Shown: piece by piece, positions 8,374 to 18,175 of the stretch
How the letters are laid out: each line of letters begins with the position of its first letter
Numbering within the stretch: the first letter of the stretch is position 1
DNA from: Bacteroidota bacterium
Lineage (GTDB): Bacteria; Bacteroidota; Bacteroidia; AKYH767-A; 2013-40CM-41-45
Assembly: GCA_026391975.1 (NCBI GenBank)
Contig: JAPLDB010000111.1
Location: 1-46,822 of the forward strand
DNA length: 46,822 bases
Direction: 5' to 3'
Notes under the pieces: model-generated
Seen by the model: the letters and a program-made list of their open reading frames with translations, nothing else
What the model was told of the DNA's origin: nothing
The model's database searches: none
Program-made: the position numbers and the translations under genes

Positions 8374-9648
8374 ATGAGATTTTATCTTCCAATATTGCTA
8401 ATGCTTTTCATCTCATGCAAGAAGAAAGAAAATGCCGAGCCGAAGATTACGATTACAAGTCCGGAATCAGGTAAGGTTTATATTCCCGGAGATACAATCC
8501 GGGTAGAGGCAGACATCAGCGACGATGGTGTTCTGGAATCTGTCACCCTGAAATTGCTGAATGCTGCATATACTCCGGTTGATCACCAGGAATCATTTTC
8601 CATCAATTCTTCTTCATACCACCTATCGTATGAATATGTGATTGAGAATATTTACCTCGAAACAGGAAATTATTTCATCACCCTTTCCACCTCTGATGCA
8701 GACAATGACGAAAATGAATTCCGCAGTATCTTTATACAAGGTATTCCCAAAACAAGAAAAGCGATATATGTGCTTACACAAACTGATACTTCGCACATTG
8801 AAGTAAACAAACTGGATTCAGCAAATCAACTGGTTCTTCAGTTTGATGTTTCGGGGGATTATTCGGGATCAGCGATCAGCTCAAGGTTCAAAGAATTAAA
8901 TGTTGCGGGAAAAATTACCGGTGCTATAAACAAGTTTGATCTAATCAGTAATTCTCTGTTATTCTATGAACCGGCATACAATGCAATGATTCCTTCCTTT
9001 CAGAATTTATTTTTTACAAACGAACTCACCTTTGTTAGTTATTATGACGGCAGGATCAAAGCATTTGATAAAAATGGTCAAGTACAATTCAATTCAGCGC
9101 AACCGGTGTATTACCGTCCCGGAGCGCTTTGTGTAAATGACAAATATGTTTTTGCTGAAGCTTATTATGCCGGTCCGGGAGAGAACAGACTGGTTGTGCT
9201 CAATTATCCATCCGGGATTGTAAAACAGGAATACAATGCAGGGCTTGATATTGCTTCGATGATAAGTAAAGAAGACAATGAATTAATCATTTTCGGCAAT
9301 AAAAACGGCGACGGAAAAATTTATCAGTATCATGTCCTTTCCAATGGCACCAATGATTTTCATACACTGTTCAGCAATACTATATATTCTGTTGTTGCGA
9401 TCGACAATGACCGGTATGCCATAGCAACTGCCAATGGTTTATATAGTTATCAGGAGTCAAGCAATAATTTAATTCCCGTTGATCTGAGCGAACCTGCTTA
9501 TTCACTGGAATATGATGAAGTGAATGGGATTTTATTTGTGAATGCCGGAAGGAAAATAAAGGAGTATGCGTTTCCTGATGCTGTAGTCCTGAATACAGTA
9601 ATAAGTGGAGATTCTTTACTGGACATCAGAATTCAATACAATAAATAA
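8374..9648 (+). CDS. Lipoprotein with Ig-like N-terminus and predicted beta-propeller
   Basis: The 424-residue product begins with a short lipoprotein signal, LMLFISC, with the lipidated Cys at residue 15 followed by KKK. Residues about 24-125 look like an Ig/cadherin-type domain (TSPESGKVYIPGDTIRVEADISDDG). From about 130 to the end come repeated short blocks of the type FDKNGQVQF, YPSGIVKQEY and VVAIDNDRYAIATANGLYSY, which suggest a PQQ/YVTN-like propeller. It should sit in the outer or inner membrane facing the periplasm or surface. No enzymatic motif is visible and the function is unknown. It has no T9SS sorting domain, so the lipid anchor is the likely attachment. Confidence 0.8.
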   Translation: MRFYLPILLMLFISCKKKENAEPKITITSPESGKVYIPGDTIRVEADISDDGVLESVTLKLLNAAYTPVDHQESFSINSSSYHLSYEYVIENIYLETGNYFITLSTSDADNDENEFRSIFIQGIPKTRKAIYVLTQTDTSHIEVNKLDSANQLVLQFDVSGDYSGSAISSRFKELNVAGKITGAINKFDLISNSLLFYEPAYNAMIPSFQNLFFTNELTFVSYYDGRIKAFDKNGQVQFNSAQPVYYRPGALCVNDKYVFAEAYYAGPGENRLVVLNYPSGIVKQEYNAGLDIASMISKEDNELIIFGNKNGDGKIYQYHVLSNGTNDFHTLFSNTIYSVVAIDNDRYAIATANGLYSYQESSNNLIPVDLSEPAYSLEYDEVNGILFVNAGRKIKEYAFPDAVVLNTVISGDSLLDIRIQYNK

Positions 9649-9700
9649 CTTAAGCTACCAGCTTTTTGCCCGGCTTTAAAACACGGTTTTCTAATGAAAT

Positions 9701-9867
9701 GACCTCGCCTCATGCGAGATGAGGTATCTTGCCACTAATTCCACGAATTATCACAAATCGAAACTTGTAATGCAGTAATGTTTCGTGTTAATTAGTGAAA
9801 TTCGTGGCTAATATTTTATTTCAACTCCGCCTCGCCTGAGGCGAGACGAGGAATTCTTTAGATTAAA
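9701..9867. repeat. Composite intergenic element, copy 1
   Basis: The element opens with GACCTCGCCTC...GAGGTATCTTGCCAC. Its large inverted repeat pairs 9731-9759 with 9780-9808 (23 of 29 positions). It closes with a palindromic CTCGCCTGAGGCGAG at 9831-9845 followed by AGGAATTCTTTAGATTAAA. The same opening and the same closing word recur at 19301-19503. It accounts for about half of the 348-bp gap before the propeller gene at 9997. Confidence 0.65.
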
Positions 9868-9996
9868 ATAGTTAAACTATATTCCAATGATTCCATTTGT
9901 AATTCTTTAACAAATTCTTAAGTAATATTTTAACATTTTCTTTTTTCGCTACATCTTTAGCGCCTCAATAAAAAGTATCACCACAATCAAACGATC

Positions 9997-12900
9997 ATGA
10001 AAAAAATTGCACTCTCTATTTTCTCAGTTATCTTACTATTATCAACCGCTGCATTTTCACAAAAAAAGAAAACTGCAGAGCCGGATAAAAACGATCTGTT
10101 AAAAACGGAAACTTTCGGAGGAATGAATTTCCGTTGCATCGGTACTGCGAAAACCTCAGGACGCGTAGTTGATTTTGCCGTTAACCCGGATAATCACAAT
10201 GAATATTTTGTGGCAGCTGCTGCTGGCGGTGTCTGGAAAACTTCCAATAGCGGTATTACTTACAATCCGGTCTTTGAAAACGAGGGCTCCTACTCTATCG
10301 GTTGTGTGGAGATCGATCCTACCAATACAAATGTTGTATGGGTGGGCTCAGGCGAAAATAACAACCAGCGGAGTGTATCGTATGGTGATGGCGTTTACAA
10401 ATCGGAAGATGGCGGGAAGTCATGGAAAAACATGGGTTTGAAAAACTCGGAACATACCGGCATGATCGCCATTGATCCCAAAAATTCAAATACTGTTTAT
10501 GTGGCGGCCTACGGTCCGTTGTGGAATCCGGGTGGTGACCGTGGCATTTACAAGACCACTGACGGCGGAAAAACATGGAAACAGATATTGTACGTGAGCG
10601 AAAACACGGGCTTTAATGAGATCCATATTGATCCCCGAAACAGCAATGTGTTGTATGCAACTTCACACCAGCGCAGAAGGCAGGTTTACACATATATTAG
10701 TGGAGGACCTGAATCCAACATTTTCAAAAGTACTGACGGTGGCACTACATGGGATACACTGAAAGCAGGATTGCCAGACGTTGACAAGGGAAGAATTGGC
10801 CTTGCGATTTCTCCTGTAAATCCTGATTACATCTATGCCATCATAGAAGCAGCAGATAAAAAAGGAGGCGTTTTCAGATCTACCAATCGTGGGGCAAGCT
10901 GGGACAAGATGAGTGACAATGTTACTGCCGGAAATTATTACCAGGAAATTTTCTGCGATCCAAAAGATGTTGACAAAGTTTTTTATGTGGACTTCTGGGT
11001 GATGGTATCTAAAGATGGCGGAAGGTCTTTTGCAAAGATCGGAGAGAAATACAAGCACGTTGACAACCATGCGCTGTGGATTGACGATACAAATACACAA
11101 CATCTGCTTGTGGGATGTGATGGCGGTGTTTATGAAACTTATGATTTCGGTGAGAACTGGGAATTCAAAGACAACCTGCCTGTTTCACAGTTTTATAAAG
11201 TAGCAGTTGACAATGCGGCTCCTTTTTATAATGTATATGGTGGCACACAGGACAATAATAGTTTAGGGGTTCCATCAAGAACGACGAGTGCCAACGGTAT
11301 CACCAATGCAGATTGGTTTTTCACTATCGGAGGAGACGGATACGAAACACAAGTTGATCCTGAAAATCCTGACATAATTTACCCGCAGTCACAATACGGA
11401 GGCCTGAACCGTTTTGATAAAAAGAGCGGAGAAATTGTTGACATCAGACCGGTGGAAGGAGAAAATGAGCCTGCATTGCGATGGAACTGGGATGCGCCTT
11501 TGCTTATTTCAAGCCATAAGCATACAAGGTTGTACGCAGGTGCAAATAAATTATTCCGCACTGATGACATGGGAAATTCATGGACAGCAATCAGTGGAGA
11601 CTTGTCGAGGCAGATTGACAGAAACAAACTGCCTGTGATGGGAAAAGTATGGAGCATGGATGCCGTTGCAAAAAACCAATCAACAGATTTCTACGGACAG
11701 CTTGTGACTATTGCTGAGAGTTATTTTGATGAGAACAATCTCATGGTTGGTACTGATGACGGTTTGATCCATGTGACAAAAGACGGTGGAAAATCATGGA
11801 CAAAGATCGATAACATTGCAGGTGTACCCGAACGCACCTATGTAAACCAGATCATTGCCTCGCACCACGATAAAAATGTTTTTTACGTCACATTCAATCA
11901 TCATCGTTATGGAAATTTCAAACCATACATTTACAAAAGTACTGATGGCGGGATGACATGGGCACCGATTCAAAATAATCTTCCTGAACGCGGCAATGTT
12001 TACACAATTGCAGAAGATCATATAAATAAAGATTTGCTTTTTGCAGGAACAGAGTTCGGAGTATATTTCACAATCGATGGCGGTCAGAAATGGATCCAGC
12101 TTAAAAGCGGATTACCGACAATTGCCGTTCGCGACCTTGCAATTCAGACTAGGGAAAGTGATCTTGTATTGGCAACATTTGGCCGTGGTTATTATATACT
12201 TGATGATTATTCACCCCTTAGAAATCTGAAGAAAGATGATCTGAATAAGGAAGCATTCATCTCCCCAATTAAAGACGCATGGATGTTTATCGAATCAACT
12301 ACAGCTACCGGCGGTTTGGGTAAAGGATTTCAGGGTGAAAGTTTTTTCTCTTTACCAAATCCTAAAGTAGGTTCCGTATTCACCTACTATCTCAAGGATA
12401 ACATCAAAACGTTGAAGGAGAAAAGGCAGGAAATGGAAAAAGAAAAAATTAAAAAAGGAGAACCTGTGGATTATCCTACAGCAGATGCCATGCGACTGGA
12501 AGATAAGTATCCTGATCCTTATCTGATATTTACAATTACCGATGATGCAGGAACTGTTGTCAGAAAATTGAAAGCACCGGCTAAAAATGGACTGAGCAGA
12601 ATTGTCTGGGACATGCGCTATGCAGGACCGGGGCCTGTAAATTTCAATACACCGGATCCTACCAATCCATATGATGGTGTGGAGAATGGTTACCTCGCCA
12701 TGCCGGGGAATTACAAAGTTTCATTGAGCAAATTTGAAGACGGAAAAATTTCAGAGCTTGTTCCTGCACAACCGTTTACGATCAAGTCACTGAATGCTGC
12801 AACGCTTGCTGCAACAGATAAAAAAGCACTGGACGCTTTCTGTAAAAAAGTAAGTGAACTGCGTCGTGCTACTGGTGCAGCGGACAGCTACAAAGGAGAA

Positions 12901-13293
12901 CTGCAAAACAAGGTCAAATATATCAAGCCGGCTATAATTGATGCACCAGCTTCATTGACCGGACTTGCTGAACAGGTCAGAGAGATTGAAAAACGGATCA
13001 CAGCAGTTGACATCCTGATGAATGGTGATGGCAGTCTTGCGAAACGCGAATTCGAAACCCCGCCTTCCATCAATGGCCGCATTGGCACCATTGAATTTAC
13101 ATTGTGGAATGCGACTGCAGCTCCAACAGGAATTGCAACACAGTCATATGCTGTTGCATCAAAACAATTTACAGGAGTGCTCGCAGAGCTCGCTTCTATC
13201 GACGGAGAAATTAAAAAAGTGGAAGCTGTTCTTGAAAAGAACAACGCGCCATATACTCCGGGGCGGTTACCTGAATGGAAAGAGGGTAAATAG
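9997..13293 (+). CDS. Secreted Asp-box (sortilin/VPS10-like) beta-propeller protein
   Basis: The 1098-residue protein has a signal peptide ending near AAFSQ (residue 22). Numerous Asp-box hairpins with the pattern S/T-x-D-G-G-x-x-W follow, such as KSEDGGKSW, KTTDGGKTW, KSTDGGTTW, TKDGGKSW and KSTDGGMTW. They are spread over the first 720 residues and indicate one or two large propellers of the sortilin/BNR type. The C-terminal third contains a charged linker (KEKRQEMEKEKIKKGEP) and a beta-rich region. Such proteins are often annotated as glycosyl hydrolases in Bacteroidota, but no sialidase catalytic set is visible and I would not assign an activity. It has no YPNP-type T9SS domain and so differs from its secreted neighbours. 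Confidence 0.85.
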   Translation: MKKIALSIFSVILLLSTAAFSQKKKTAEPDKNDLLKTETFGGMNFRCIGTAKTSGRVVDFAVNPDNHNEYFVAAAAGGVWKTSNSGITYNPVFENEGSYSIGCVEIDPTNTNVVWVGSGENNNQRSVSYGDGVYKSEDGGKSWKNMGLKNSEHTGMIAIDPKNSNTVYVAAYGPLWNPGGDRGIYKTTDGGKTWKQILYVSENTGFNEIHIDPRNSNVLYATSHQRRRQVYTYISGGPESNIFKSTDGGTTWDTLKAGLPDVDKGRIGLAISPVNPDYIYAIIEAADKKGGVFRSTNRGASWDKMSDNVTAGNYYQEIFCDPKDVDKVFYVDFWVMVSKDGGRSFAKIGEKYKHVDNHALWIDDTNTQHLLVGCDGGVYETYDFGENWEFKDNLPVSQFYKVAVDNAAPFYNVYGGTQDNNSLGVPSRTTSANGITNADWFFTIGGDGYETQVDPENPDIIYPQSQYGGLNRFDKKSGEIVDIRPVEGENEPALRWNWDAPLLISSHKHTRLYAGANKLFRTDDMGNSWTAISGDLSRQIDRNKLPVMGKVWSMDAVAKNQSTDFYGQLVTIAESYFDENNLMVGTDDGLIHVTKDGGKSWTKIDNIAGVPERTYVNQIIASHHDKNVFYVTFNHHRYGNFKPYIYKSTDGGMTWAPIQNNLPERGNVYTIAEDHINKDLLFAGTEFGVYFTIDGGQKWIQLKSGLPTIAVRDLAIQTRESDLVLATFGRGYYILDDYSPLRNLKKDDLNKEAFISPIKDAWMFIESTTATGGLGKGFQGESFFSLPNPKVGSVFTYYLKDNIKTLKEKRQEMEKEKIKKGEPVDYPTADAMRLEDKYPDPYLIFTITDDAGTVVRKLKAPAKNGLSRIVWDMRYAGPGPVNFNTPDPTNPYDGVENGYLAMPGNYKVSLSKFEDGKISELVPAQPFTIKSLNAATLAATDKKALDAFCKKVSELRRATGAADSYKGELQNKVKYIKPAIIDAPASLTGLAEQVREIEKRITAVDILMNGDGSLAKREFETPPSINGRIGTIEFTLWNATAAPTGIATQSYAVASKQFTGVLAELASIDGEIKKVEAVLEKNNAPYTPGRLPEWKEGK

Positions 13294-13336
13294 ATCTACA
13301 TGAAAGGCAGTATGCAATATTGAATTGGAAATTAAA

Positions 13337-15415
13337 TTACTCCTTCACAAAACTTGCACGAAAGGTTTGACTGTCATTGGTGATTTCAATCCAGTATAAT
13401 CCGGGCGGAAGAAACCGACAGTCTATTACAGGCAATTTGAAATCAACAGTCTGGTAAACCTTTTCAGCAAGCAGATTGTAAATAGCAATGTCAATTGCTT
13501 TTCCATCTTCTAAATTTAAAATTTCCAATTCATCATTTACAGGATTAGGAAAAAGCCTCACTCCCTGACCCCCTCTCAAATAAATGGGAGAAACAGATGC
13601 AATCACATTGAAGATTACCGCTTCCACTTCACAACCGTTTGCGTCAGTTGCTACAACATTGTAATCACCGCTTGAAGGAGCAACATAATAATAATCGGTA
13701 GCTCCCGTTATACTATTGCCATTGAAATACCATTGGTAACTCACTGCACCCGCGTTAGCAAAAAGGGTATCGCCACTCTGCGTTATTCCCTGTGGTGGCG
13801 GATAAGGATAAACGATGATGTAATTATTCAGGGTAAGCGTATCACTGCCGGATGCATTGGCAGCAATCAGACTAACGCTGTAACTTCCCGGGGTGTTGTA
13901 ACAAATGCCTGTTGGATAGACATCGGTACTTACAGAAGGTGTTGCTCCTGCAAATGTCCATTGATAAGTATTTGCATTAACAGAAAGATTTGTAAAATCT
14001 GTACATGTGCCCGGGCATACATGGTGTGGAGCAGTGAATGATGCTGTAGGTACGGATACACATGAGGAGATGCATCCGGGATCAACTTCAAATTTCCAAA
14101 GATCATTGTACATGCTTCCGAAGTTGGCATCGCTGCCGCCGAAAACATAGAGATGTCCATTGTTATCGCTCCAGGCAACTGCGCCGTTTCGTCCTCCCGG
14201 TTTGTTCATTGGATCACTCACGCCTATTGTTCCCCACCTGCCTGCAAGATTGGGAAGGCTGTCCCCACTTTGCCATGTCCATTCATTTGACGAAACACAA
14301 TACATCCAGAGATCATTCAGGTCTGCAATTGAAAAGATCCCCGGCTTGTAGGTCCCGCCAAACATCCAGAAATTTCCGTTTGCATCTTTCCACGTTGCGC
14401 GGTTTTCAAAACGGTGTGGGGGAACATTTGTGGCAGCGCTTATACAACGAGTACCATAATCACCATTCGTATTGCCGAATTTACTTCCATGCATCCAGGT
14501 CCAGTTATTTGTAACGGGATTGTATCTCCACAGATCATTTAGGTACCATGTTCCACCCGTAGCATCAAAGCCCTGTCCACCGAAAAACCAAAGATTGCCG
14601 GTATTGTCTTTCCAGTGTGCATAACACCACCTTCCGCTCGGTGTGTTAAGAGAATCTTCTACACCTATTGTTCCCCAGTTTCCCAATTGAGAAACTGTAT
14701 CACCTTTCATCCACGTCCACGTATTTGATGAAATATTGTATCTCCAAAGATCATTGAAGAGCGGACCGAATTCTCCACCAAAAAGCCAAAGGTCTCCGTT
14801 GTTGTCAGTCCATGCACTGGCGCATTCTGATCTTGCGCGCGGAATATTGGTAAGTGCAGGAACGCCGCGTGTACCATAGCTGCCGGCATTGTTACCGGTA
14901 CCCGGTCCCTTCATCCAGGTCCATTGATTTGAAGCGATGTTGTATTTCCAGAGGTCGCAGTAACTGCTGTCGCACCAGCCTCCGAACATCCATAGGTCAC
15001 CGCTTAGATCAATCCATGAAGCAGCACCATAACCTAAACCGGGAGGATGATTCGTTGGTGATGCAACACCCTGAATTCCGAAGTTACCATGGTCATTGAC
15101 CGTATTGGTTCCAGTCATCCATGTCCACTCATTTGTAAGAGGATCATACCTCCATAGGTCATTGTGAACCTGTATGCCGGCGTTGTCATCAAGTCCGCCA
15201 TACATCCAGAAATTTCCGTTGAGATCTGTCCACTCGCATGGTTCATATAAATGCGGTGGATCATTGTTGACGCTTGGAACGCCTTGAGTTCCAAAATTAC
15301 CTGTACCGGTAAAGGTGCTATCGCCATGCAACCACACCCATTGTCCGGGCTGAGCGCATGCGGAATTAATGAAAAATAAAAACGGAAGAAAACCGGCAGC
15401 AATTTTTATTTTCAT
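13337..15415 (-). CDS. T9SS protein: six Kelch-type repeats + PKD-like + Ig-like + sorting domain
   Basis: The 692-residue protein has a signal peptide ending SACAQ (residue 22). Six repeats of about 65-70 residues each contain a W(T/V)W(M/L)xG block, G-x-x-G-x-x-G-V and DLW(R/K)Y, forming a Kelch/galactose-oxidase-type propeller to about 445. A PKD-like domain (456-535) carries CPGTC and ICYNTPG. After the YPYPPPQGI linker comes an Ig-like domain (543-605, SYQWYFNG...GCEVEA), then a type A sorting domain from LFPNPV at 621 to the end. It is probably on the cell surface. It lies 23 bp downstream of its paralogue, so the two are probably co-transcribed. No catalytic residues of galactose oxidase are evident. 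Confidence 0.88.
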   Translation of the reverse strand: MKIKIAAGFLPFLFFINSACAQPGQWVWLHGDSTFTGTGNFGTQGVPSVNNDPPHLYEPCEWTDLNGNFWMYGGLDDNAGIQVHNDLWRYDPLTNEWTWMTGTNTVNDHGNFGIQGVASPTNHPPGLGYGAASWIDLSGDLWMFGGWCDSSYCDLWKYNIASNQWTWMKGPGTGNNAGSYGTRGVPALTNIPRARSECASAWTDNNGDLWLFGGEFGPLFNDLWRYNISSNTWTWMKGDTVSQLGNWGTIGVEDSLNTPSGRWCYAHWKDNTGNLWFFGGQGFDATGGTWYLNDLWRYNPVTNNWTWMHGSKFGNTNGDYGTRCISAATNVPPHRFENRATWKDANGNFWMFGGTYKPGIFSIADLNDLWMYCVSSNEWTWQSGDSLPNLAGRWGTIGVSDPMNKPGGRNGAVAWSDNNGHLYVFGGSDANFGSMYNDLWKFEVDPGCISSCVSVPTASFTAPHHVCPGTCTDFTNLSVNANTYQWTFAGATPSVSTDVYPTGICYNTPGSYSVSLIAANASGSDTLTLNNYIIVYPYPPPQGITQSGDTLFANAGAVSYQWYFNGNSITGATDYYYVAPSSGDYNVVATDANGCEVEAVIFNVIASVSPIYLRGGQGVRLFPNPVNDELEILNLEDGKAIDIAIYNLLAEKVYQTVDFKLPVIDCRFLPPGLYWIEITNDSQTFRASFVKE

Positions 15416-15438
15416 ATTGAATGAATATTATTTTCAGT

Positions 15439-17508
15439 TTAATGAAAATCAGACTTAACAAACTTTGCATGATACGTTTTAGAACCTGAACAGAGTTCAA
15501 CCCAATACATCCCCTCTGCTAACAAGCTGCAATCAAGAGTACGAAGTCTGCTTTCAGCAATTGAAAAAACAACTTCGCCGAGTGGATTGAGAATAAATAT
15601 GTCGACTGCTAAACCATCTTCTATATTCTTGATTTCCAATTTATCATTTACAGGATTCGGAAAAAGCAGCACCCCCTGCCACTCTCCCAAAGAGAGTGGG
15701 GAAACAGTAGCGATCACGTCAAATATTGCCGCTTCTACTTCGCAATTGTTGGCGTCAGTGGCCACAACATTGTAATCTCCACTTTGCAATGCCACATAAA
15801 AATAATTTGTTGCTCCCGGAATTATATTTCCTCCGAAATACCACTGGTAACTCACTGCTCCAGTATTAGCAAAAAGGGTGTCGCCGCTTTGTGCAATACC
15901 TTGCGGAGCAGGATAAGGATATACGGTAATAAAATTGTTCAGCGTAAGCGTATCACTGCCATTTGCATTTGTGGCAATGAGAGAAACAGAATAAGTACCG
16001 GGTGTATTATAACAAATGTTTTGTGGATCAACATCTGTGCTTGTTGATGGTGTTGCTCCGGCAAATGACCACAGGTATGAAGTGGCATTGATTGAAATAT
16101 TATTGAAGTCTGTACACGTACCAGGGCAAATGTGATTGGGTGCGCTGAAGAGGGCTACAGGCAAGGTATTGCAGAGGGCGCATGAAGGATCAATATTGTA
16201 TTTCCAGATATCCTGAAAAGGCGTGTTGTAGTTATTCGTACTTCCTCCGTATGAATAAAGATGGCCGCTGTTATCAGACCATAAAAGATTTCCGCTGCGT
16301 CCGTTTGGTTTATTCGTTGGTGAGGTCACTCCCATTGTTCCCCAATTACCTGTTGGATTGTATGTTGTATCCCCGTCCATCCATGTCCATTGATTTGTTG
16401 CCGGACAATACATCCAGAGATCATTCCACACCTGCGGTATTGTACCGCCTCCCTTACCACCAGCGAACATCCAGAAATTTCCATTGGCATCTGTGCATGC
16501 TCCACGGCTTTCGAACCGTGGTTCAGGAACGTTTGTTGGAGCGGGCTGGCATTGTATTCCGTAGTTACCAGTTGAGTTAGAAACATTGCTGCCATGCATC
16601 CATGTCCAGTTGTTGGTCAGCGGGTTGTAGCGCCACATGTCATTAAAGAAAGTACTACTCAGGTAGTCGCCACCACTGAAAAGCCAGAGATTTCCTGCAC
16701 CATCTTTCCATCTGCTGTAAATCTGTCTTGCCCCAGGAGTATTGGCCGGATCTTCAATTCCCAGTGAGCCATATATACCCGCCTGCAATGGTAGCTGCGA
16801 GCCCTTCATCCAGGTCCATTCATCTGTGGCAATATGATATCTCCAGAGGTCGTTCAGGTTACCACCATTCGTGTATCCTCCAAATAGCCAGAGATCACCT
16901 GCATTGTCCGTCCATGCTCCTGCGGTTTCCTGTCTTGCACCGGGTGTATTCAACACACTGGGTACACCCAGTGTTCCATAGATACCTGCCTGGTAGGAAA
17001 CATTTGCACCATGCATCCATGTCCATTCATTTGTACCTACGTCATACTTCCAAAGGCAATTCATGTCTCCAGAACTATAACCACCAAGCAGCCAGAAATT
17101 ACCATTGAGGTCTGTCCATGATGCCGTTCCATAACCCAGACAGGGAGGTCTGTTCGTGGATGAAGGAACCCCAATCGTTCCGAAGACACCGGGATCACCG
17201 GGTGAATTATTTCCCTTCATCCATGTCCATTCATTGATTGCAGGATCGTACTTCCACAGATCATTGTGTGTACCACCGCCAACACCGCCATAGAGCCAGA
17301 AGTTTCCGTTGAGGTCTTTGAATTCGCAGGTCTCATACATTGCAGGAGGAACATTTGAAGGAGAAGACACGCCCTGCACTCCGAAATTTCCAAAGGCATT
17401 TGAGAAGTTGCTTCCATGCATCCATGTCCACTCGCCGGGTTGTGAGAATGCAGAGTTATAACTGCACAATACACAAATTATAAAATGAAAGGGAAGTGAT
17501 TTTTTCAT
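15439..17508 (-). CDS. T9SS protein: six Kelch-type repeats + PKD-like + Ig-like + sorting domain (paralogue)
   Basis: This 689-residue paralogue of the next gene has the same order: signal peptide (to AFSQ, residue 23), six WTWM(H/K/D)G repeats, the CPGTC PKD-like domain, the YPYPAPQGI linker, the Ig-like domain, and an LFPNPV sorting domain over the last 70 residues. At DNA level the shared module has clearly drifted from its neighbour, mostly at third codon positions, so the duplication is not recent and protein sequence has been maintained. It is the promoter-proximal gene of the pair. The DNA upstream (17509-17644) holds short simple repeats. Confidence 0.88.
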   Translation of the reverse strand: MKKSLPFHFIICVLCSYNSAFSQPGEWTWMHGSNFSNAFGNFGVQGVSSPSNVPPAMYETCEFKDLNGNFWLYGGVGGGTHNDLWKYDPAINEWTWMKGNNSPGDPGVFGTIGVPSSTNRPPCLGYGTASWTDLNGNFWLLGGYSSGDMNCLWKYDVGTNEWTWMHGANVSYQAGIYGTLGVPSVLNTPGARQETAGAWTDNAGDLWLFGGYTNGGNLNDLWRYHIATDEWTWMKGSQLPLQAGIYGSLGIEDPANTPGARQIYSRWKDGAGNLWLFSGGDYLSSTFFNDMWRYNPLTNNWTWMHGSNVSNSTGNYGIQCQPAPTNVPEPRFESRGACTDANGNFWMFAGGKGGGTIPQVWNDLWMYCPATNQWTWMDGDTTYNPTGNWGTMGVTSPTNKPNGRSGNLLWSDNSGHLYSYGGSTNNYNTPFQDIWKYNIDPSCALCNTLPVALFSAPNHICPGTCTDFNNISINATSYLWSFAGATPSTSTDVDPQNICYNTPGTYSVSLIATNANGSDTLTLNNFITVYPYPAPQGIAQSGDTLFANTGAVSYQWYFGGNIIPGATNYFYVALQSGDYNVVATDANNCEVEAAIFDVIATVSPLSLGEWQGVLLFPNPVNDKLEIKNIEDGLAVDIFILNPLGEVVFSIAESRLRTLDCSLLAEGMYWVELCSGSKTYHAKFVKSDFH

Positions 17509-17536
17509 GGGGCGGATGATTGTAGTTAAAAGTCAA

Positions 17537-17607
17537 AAGTTAGAAGTTAGAAGTTAGAAGACTAGGGAACAGTAGGCAGTAGGCAGAAGGCAGTAGGCAG
17601 GAGACAG
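17537..17607. repeat. Short simple repeats upstream of the Kelch gene pair
   Basis: Three AAGTTAG heptamers (17537-17557) are followed by several iterations of CAGTAGGCAG/AAGGCAG (17570-17607). These can vary in length by slippage. They sit 29-99 bp upstream of the start at 17508, where the promoter of the Kelch pair would be expected. Confidence 0.7.
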
Positions 17608-17644
17608 TATATAAGAAACAGCAGAGAATTATTTCAACAAACTA

Positions 17645-18145
17645 TCAGTATTTGATTTTATCTGTTTTATTTTTCCATTCTACAAAAGCAAGATGGGCTT
17701 CATCGCGGAGCAATTGTTTCATGCCAATTTTTCGCTGCGCTATTGGAAGATCAATTTCATCATAGATAAACTGGTCATCAAATTCAATGTCTGCGGCATC
17801 TTTTTTTGTATTGCCAAAAAGAACTTCATCAGGCCGGGCCCAGTAAATCGCTGCAAGGCACATGGGACAAGGTTCACAGCTTGTGTAAATTGTGCATCCA
17901 GTAAGCTGAAAATCATTTAATGTTTTACATGCCTCCCGAATTGCCACTACTTCTGCATGTGCAGTTGGATCATTGGTTTGCAATACCCTGTTTACTCCAC
18001 GGGCAATAATTTTTCCATCTTTCACCACTATAGCACCGAATGGTCCGCCGGCATTGGAACGCATGGTCTCAAAAGAAAGCCTGATCGCTTCGCGCATGAA
18101 CTCCTCATCGGAAGTTATTGTTTGGGCTTTTGAATTTTGCGACAT
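17645..18145 (-). CDS. guaD: Guanine deaminase-like nucleoside deaminase
   Basis: The 166-residue cytidine-deaminase-fold enzyme carries the zinc site HAE at 63-65 (Glu65 as proton shuttle) and PCPMC with Cys93 and Cys96. It has the features that set Bacillus-type guanine deaminase apart from TadA: NDPTAHAEVVAIR, YWARPDEVLF, the long FDDQFIYDEIDLP segment and a C-terminal KIKY tail resembling the B. subtilis enzyme. It would convert guanine to xanthine in purine salvage and catabolism. The gene lies 30 bp downstream of accA on the same strand and may share its transcript. TadA or another base specificity is less likely but not excluded. Confidence 0.85.
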   Translation of the reverse strand: MSQNSKAQTITSDEEFMREAIRLSFETMRSNAGGPFGAIVVKDGKIIARGVNRVLQTNDPTAHAEVVAIREACKTLNDFQLTGCTIYTSCEPCPMCLAAIYWARPDEVLFGNTKKDAADIEFDDQFIYDEIDLPIAQRKIGMKQLLRDEAHLAFVEWKNKTDKIKY

Positions 18146-18175
18146 CGTAGAAAAATAATTTGAGAACCTGAAATT

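Noticed and set aside
9997-13293. Sialidase or glycosyl hydrolase assignment for the Asp-box protein
   Set aside because: Asp boxes only show the propeller fold; no catalytic Arg triad or acid/nucleophile set of a known hydrolase could be recognised.
13733-17108. Numerous plus-strand open frames opposite the Kelch genes
   Set aside because: They are antisense shadows rich in Cys, His, Arg and Ser with no family resemblance; the minus-strand frames are full-length, with signal peptides and sorting domains.
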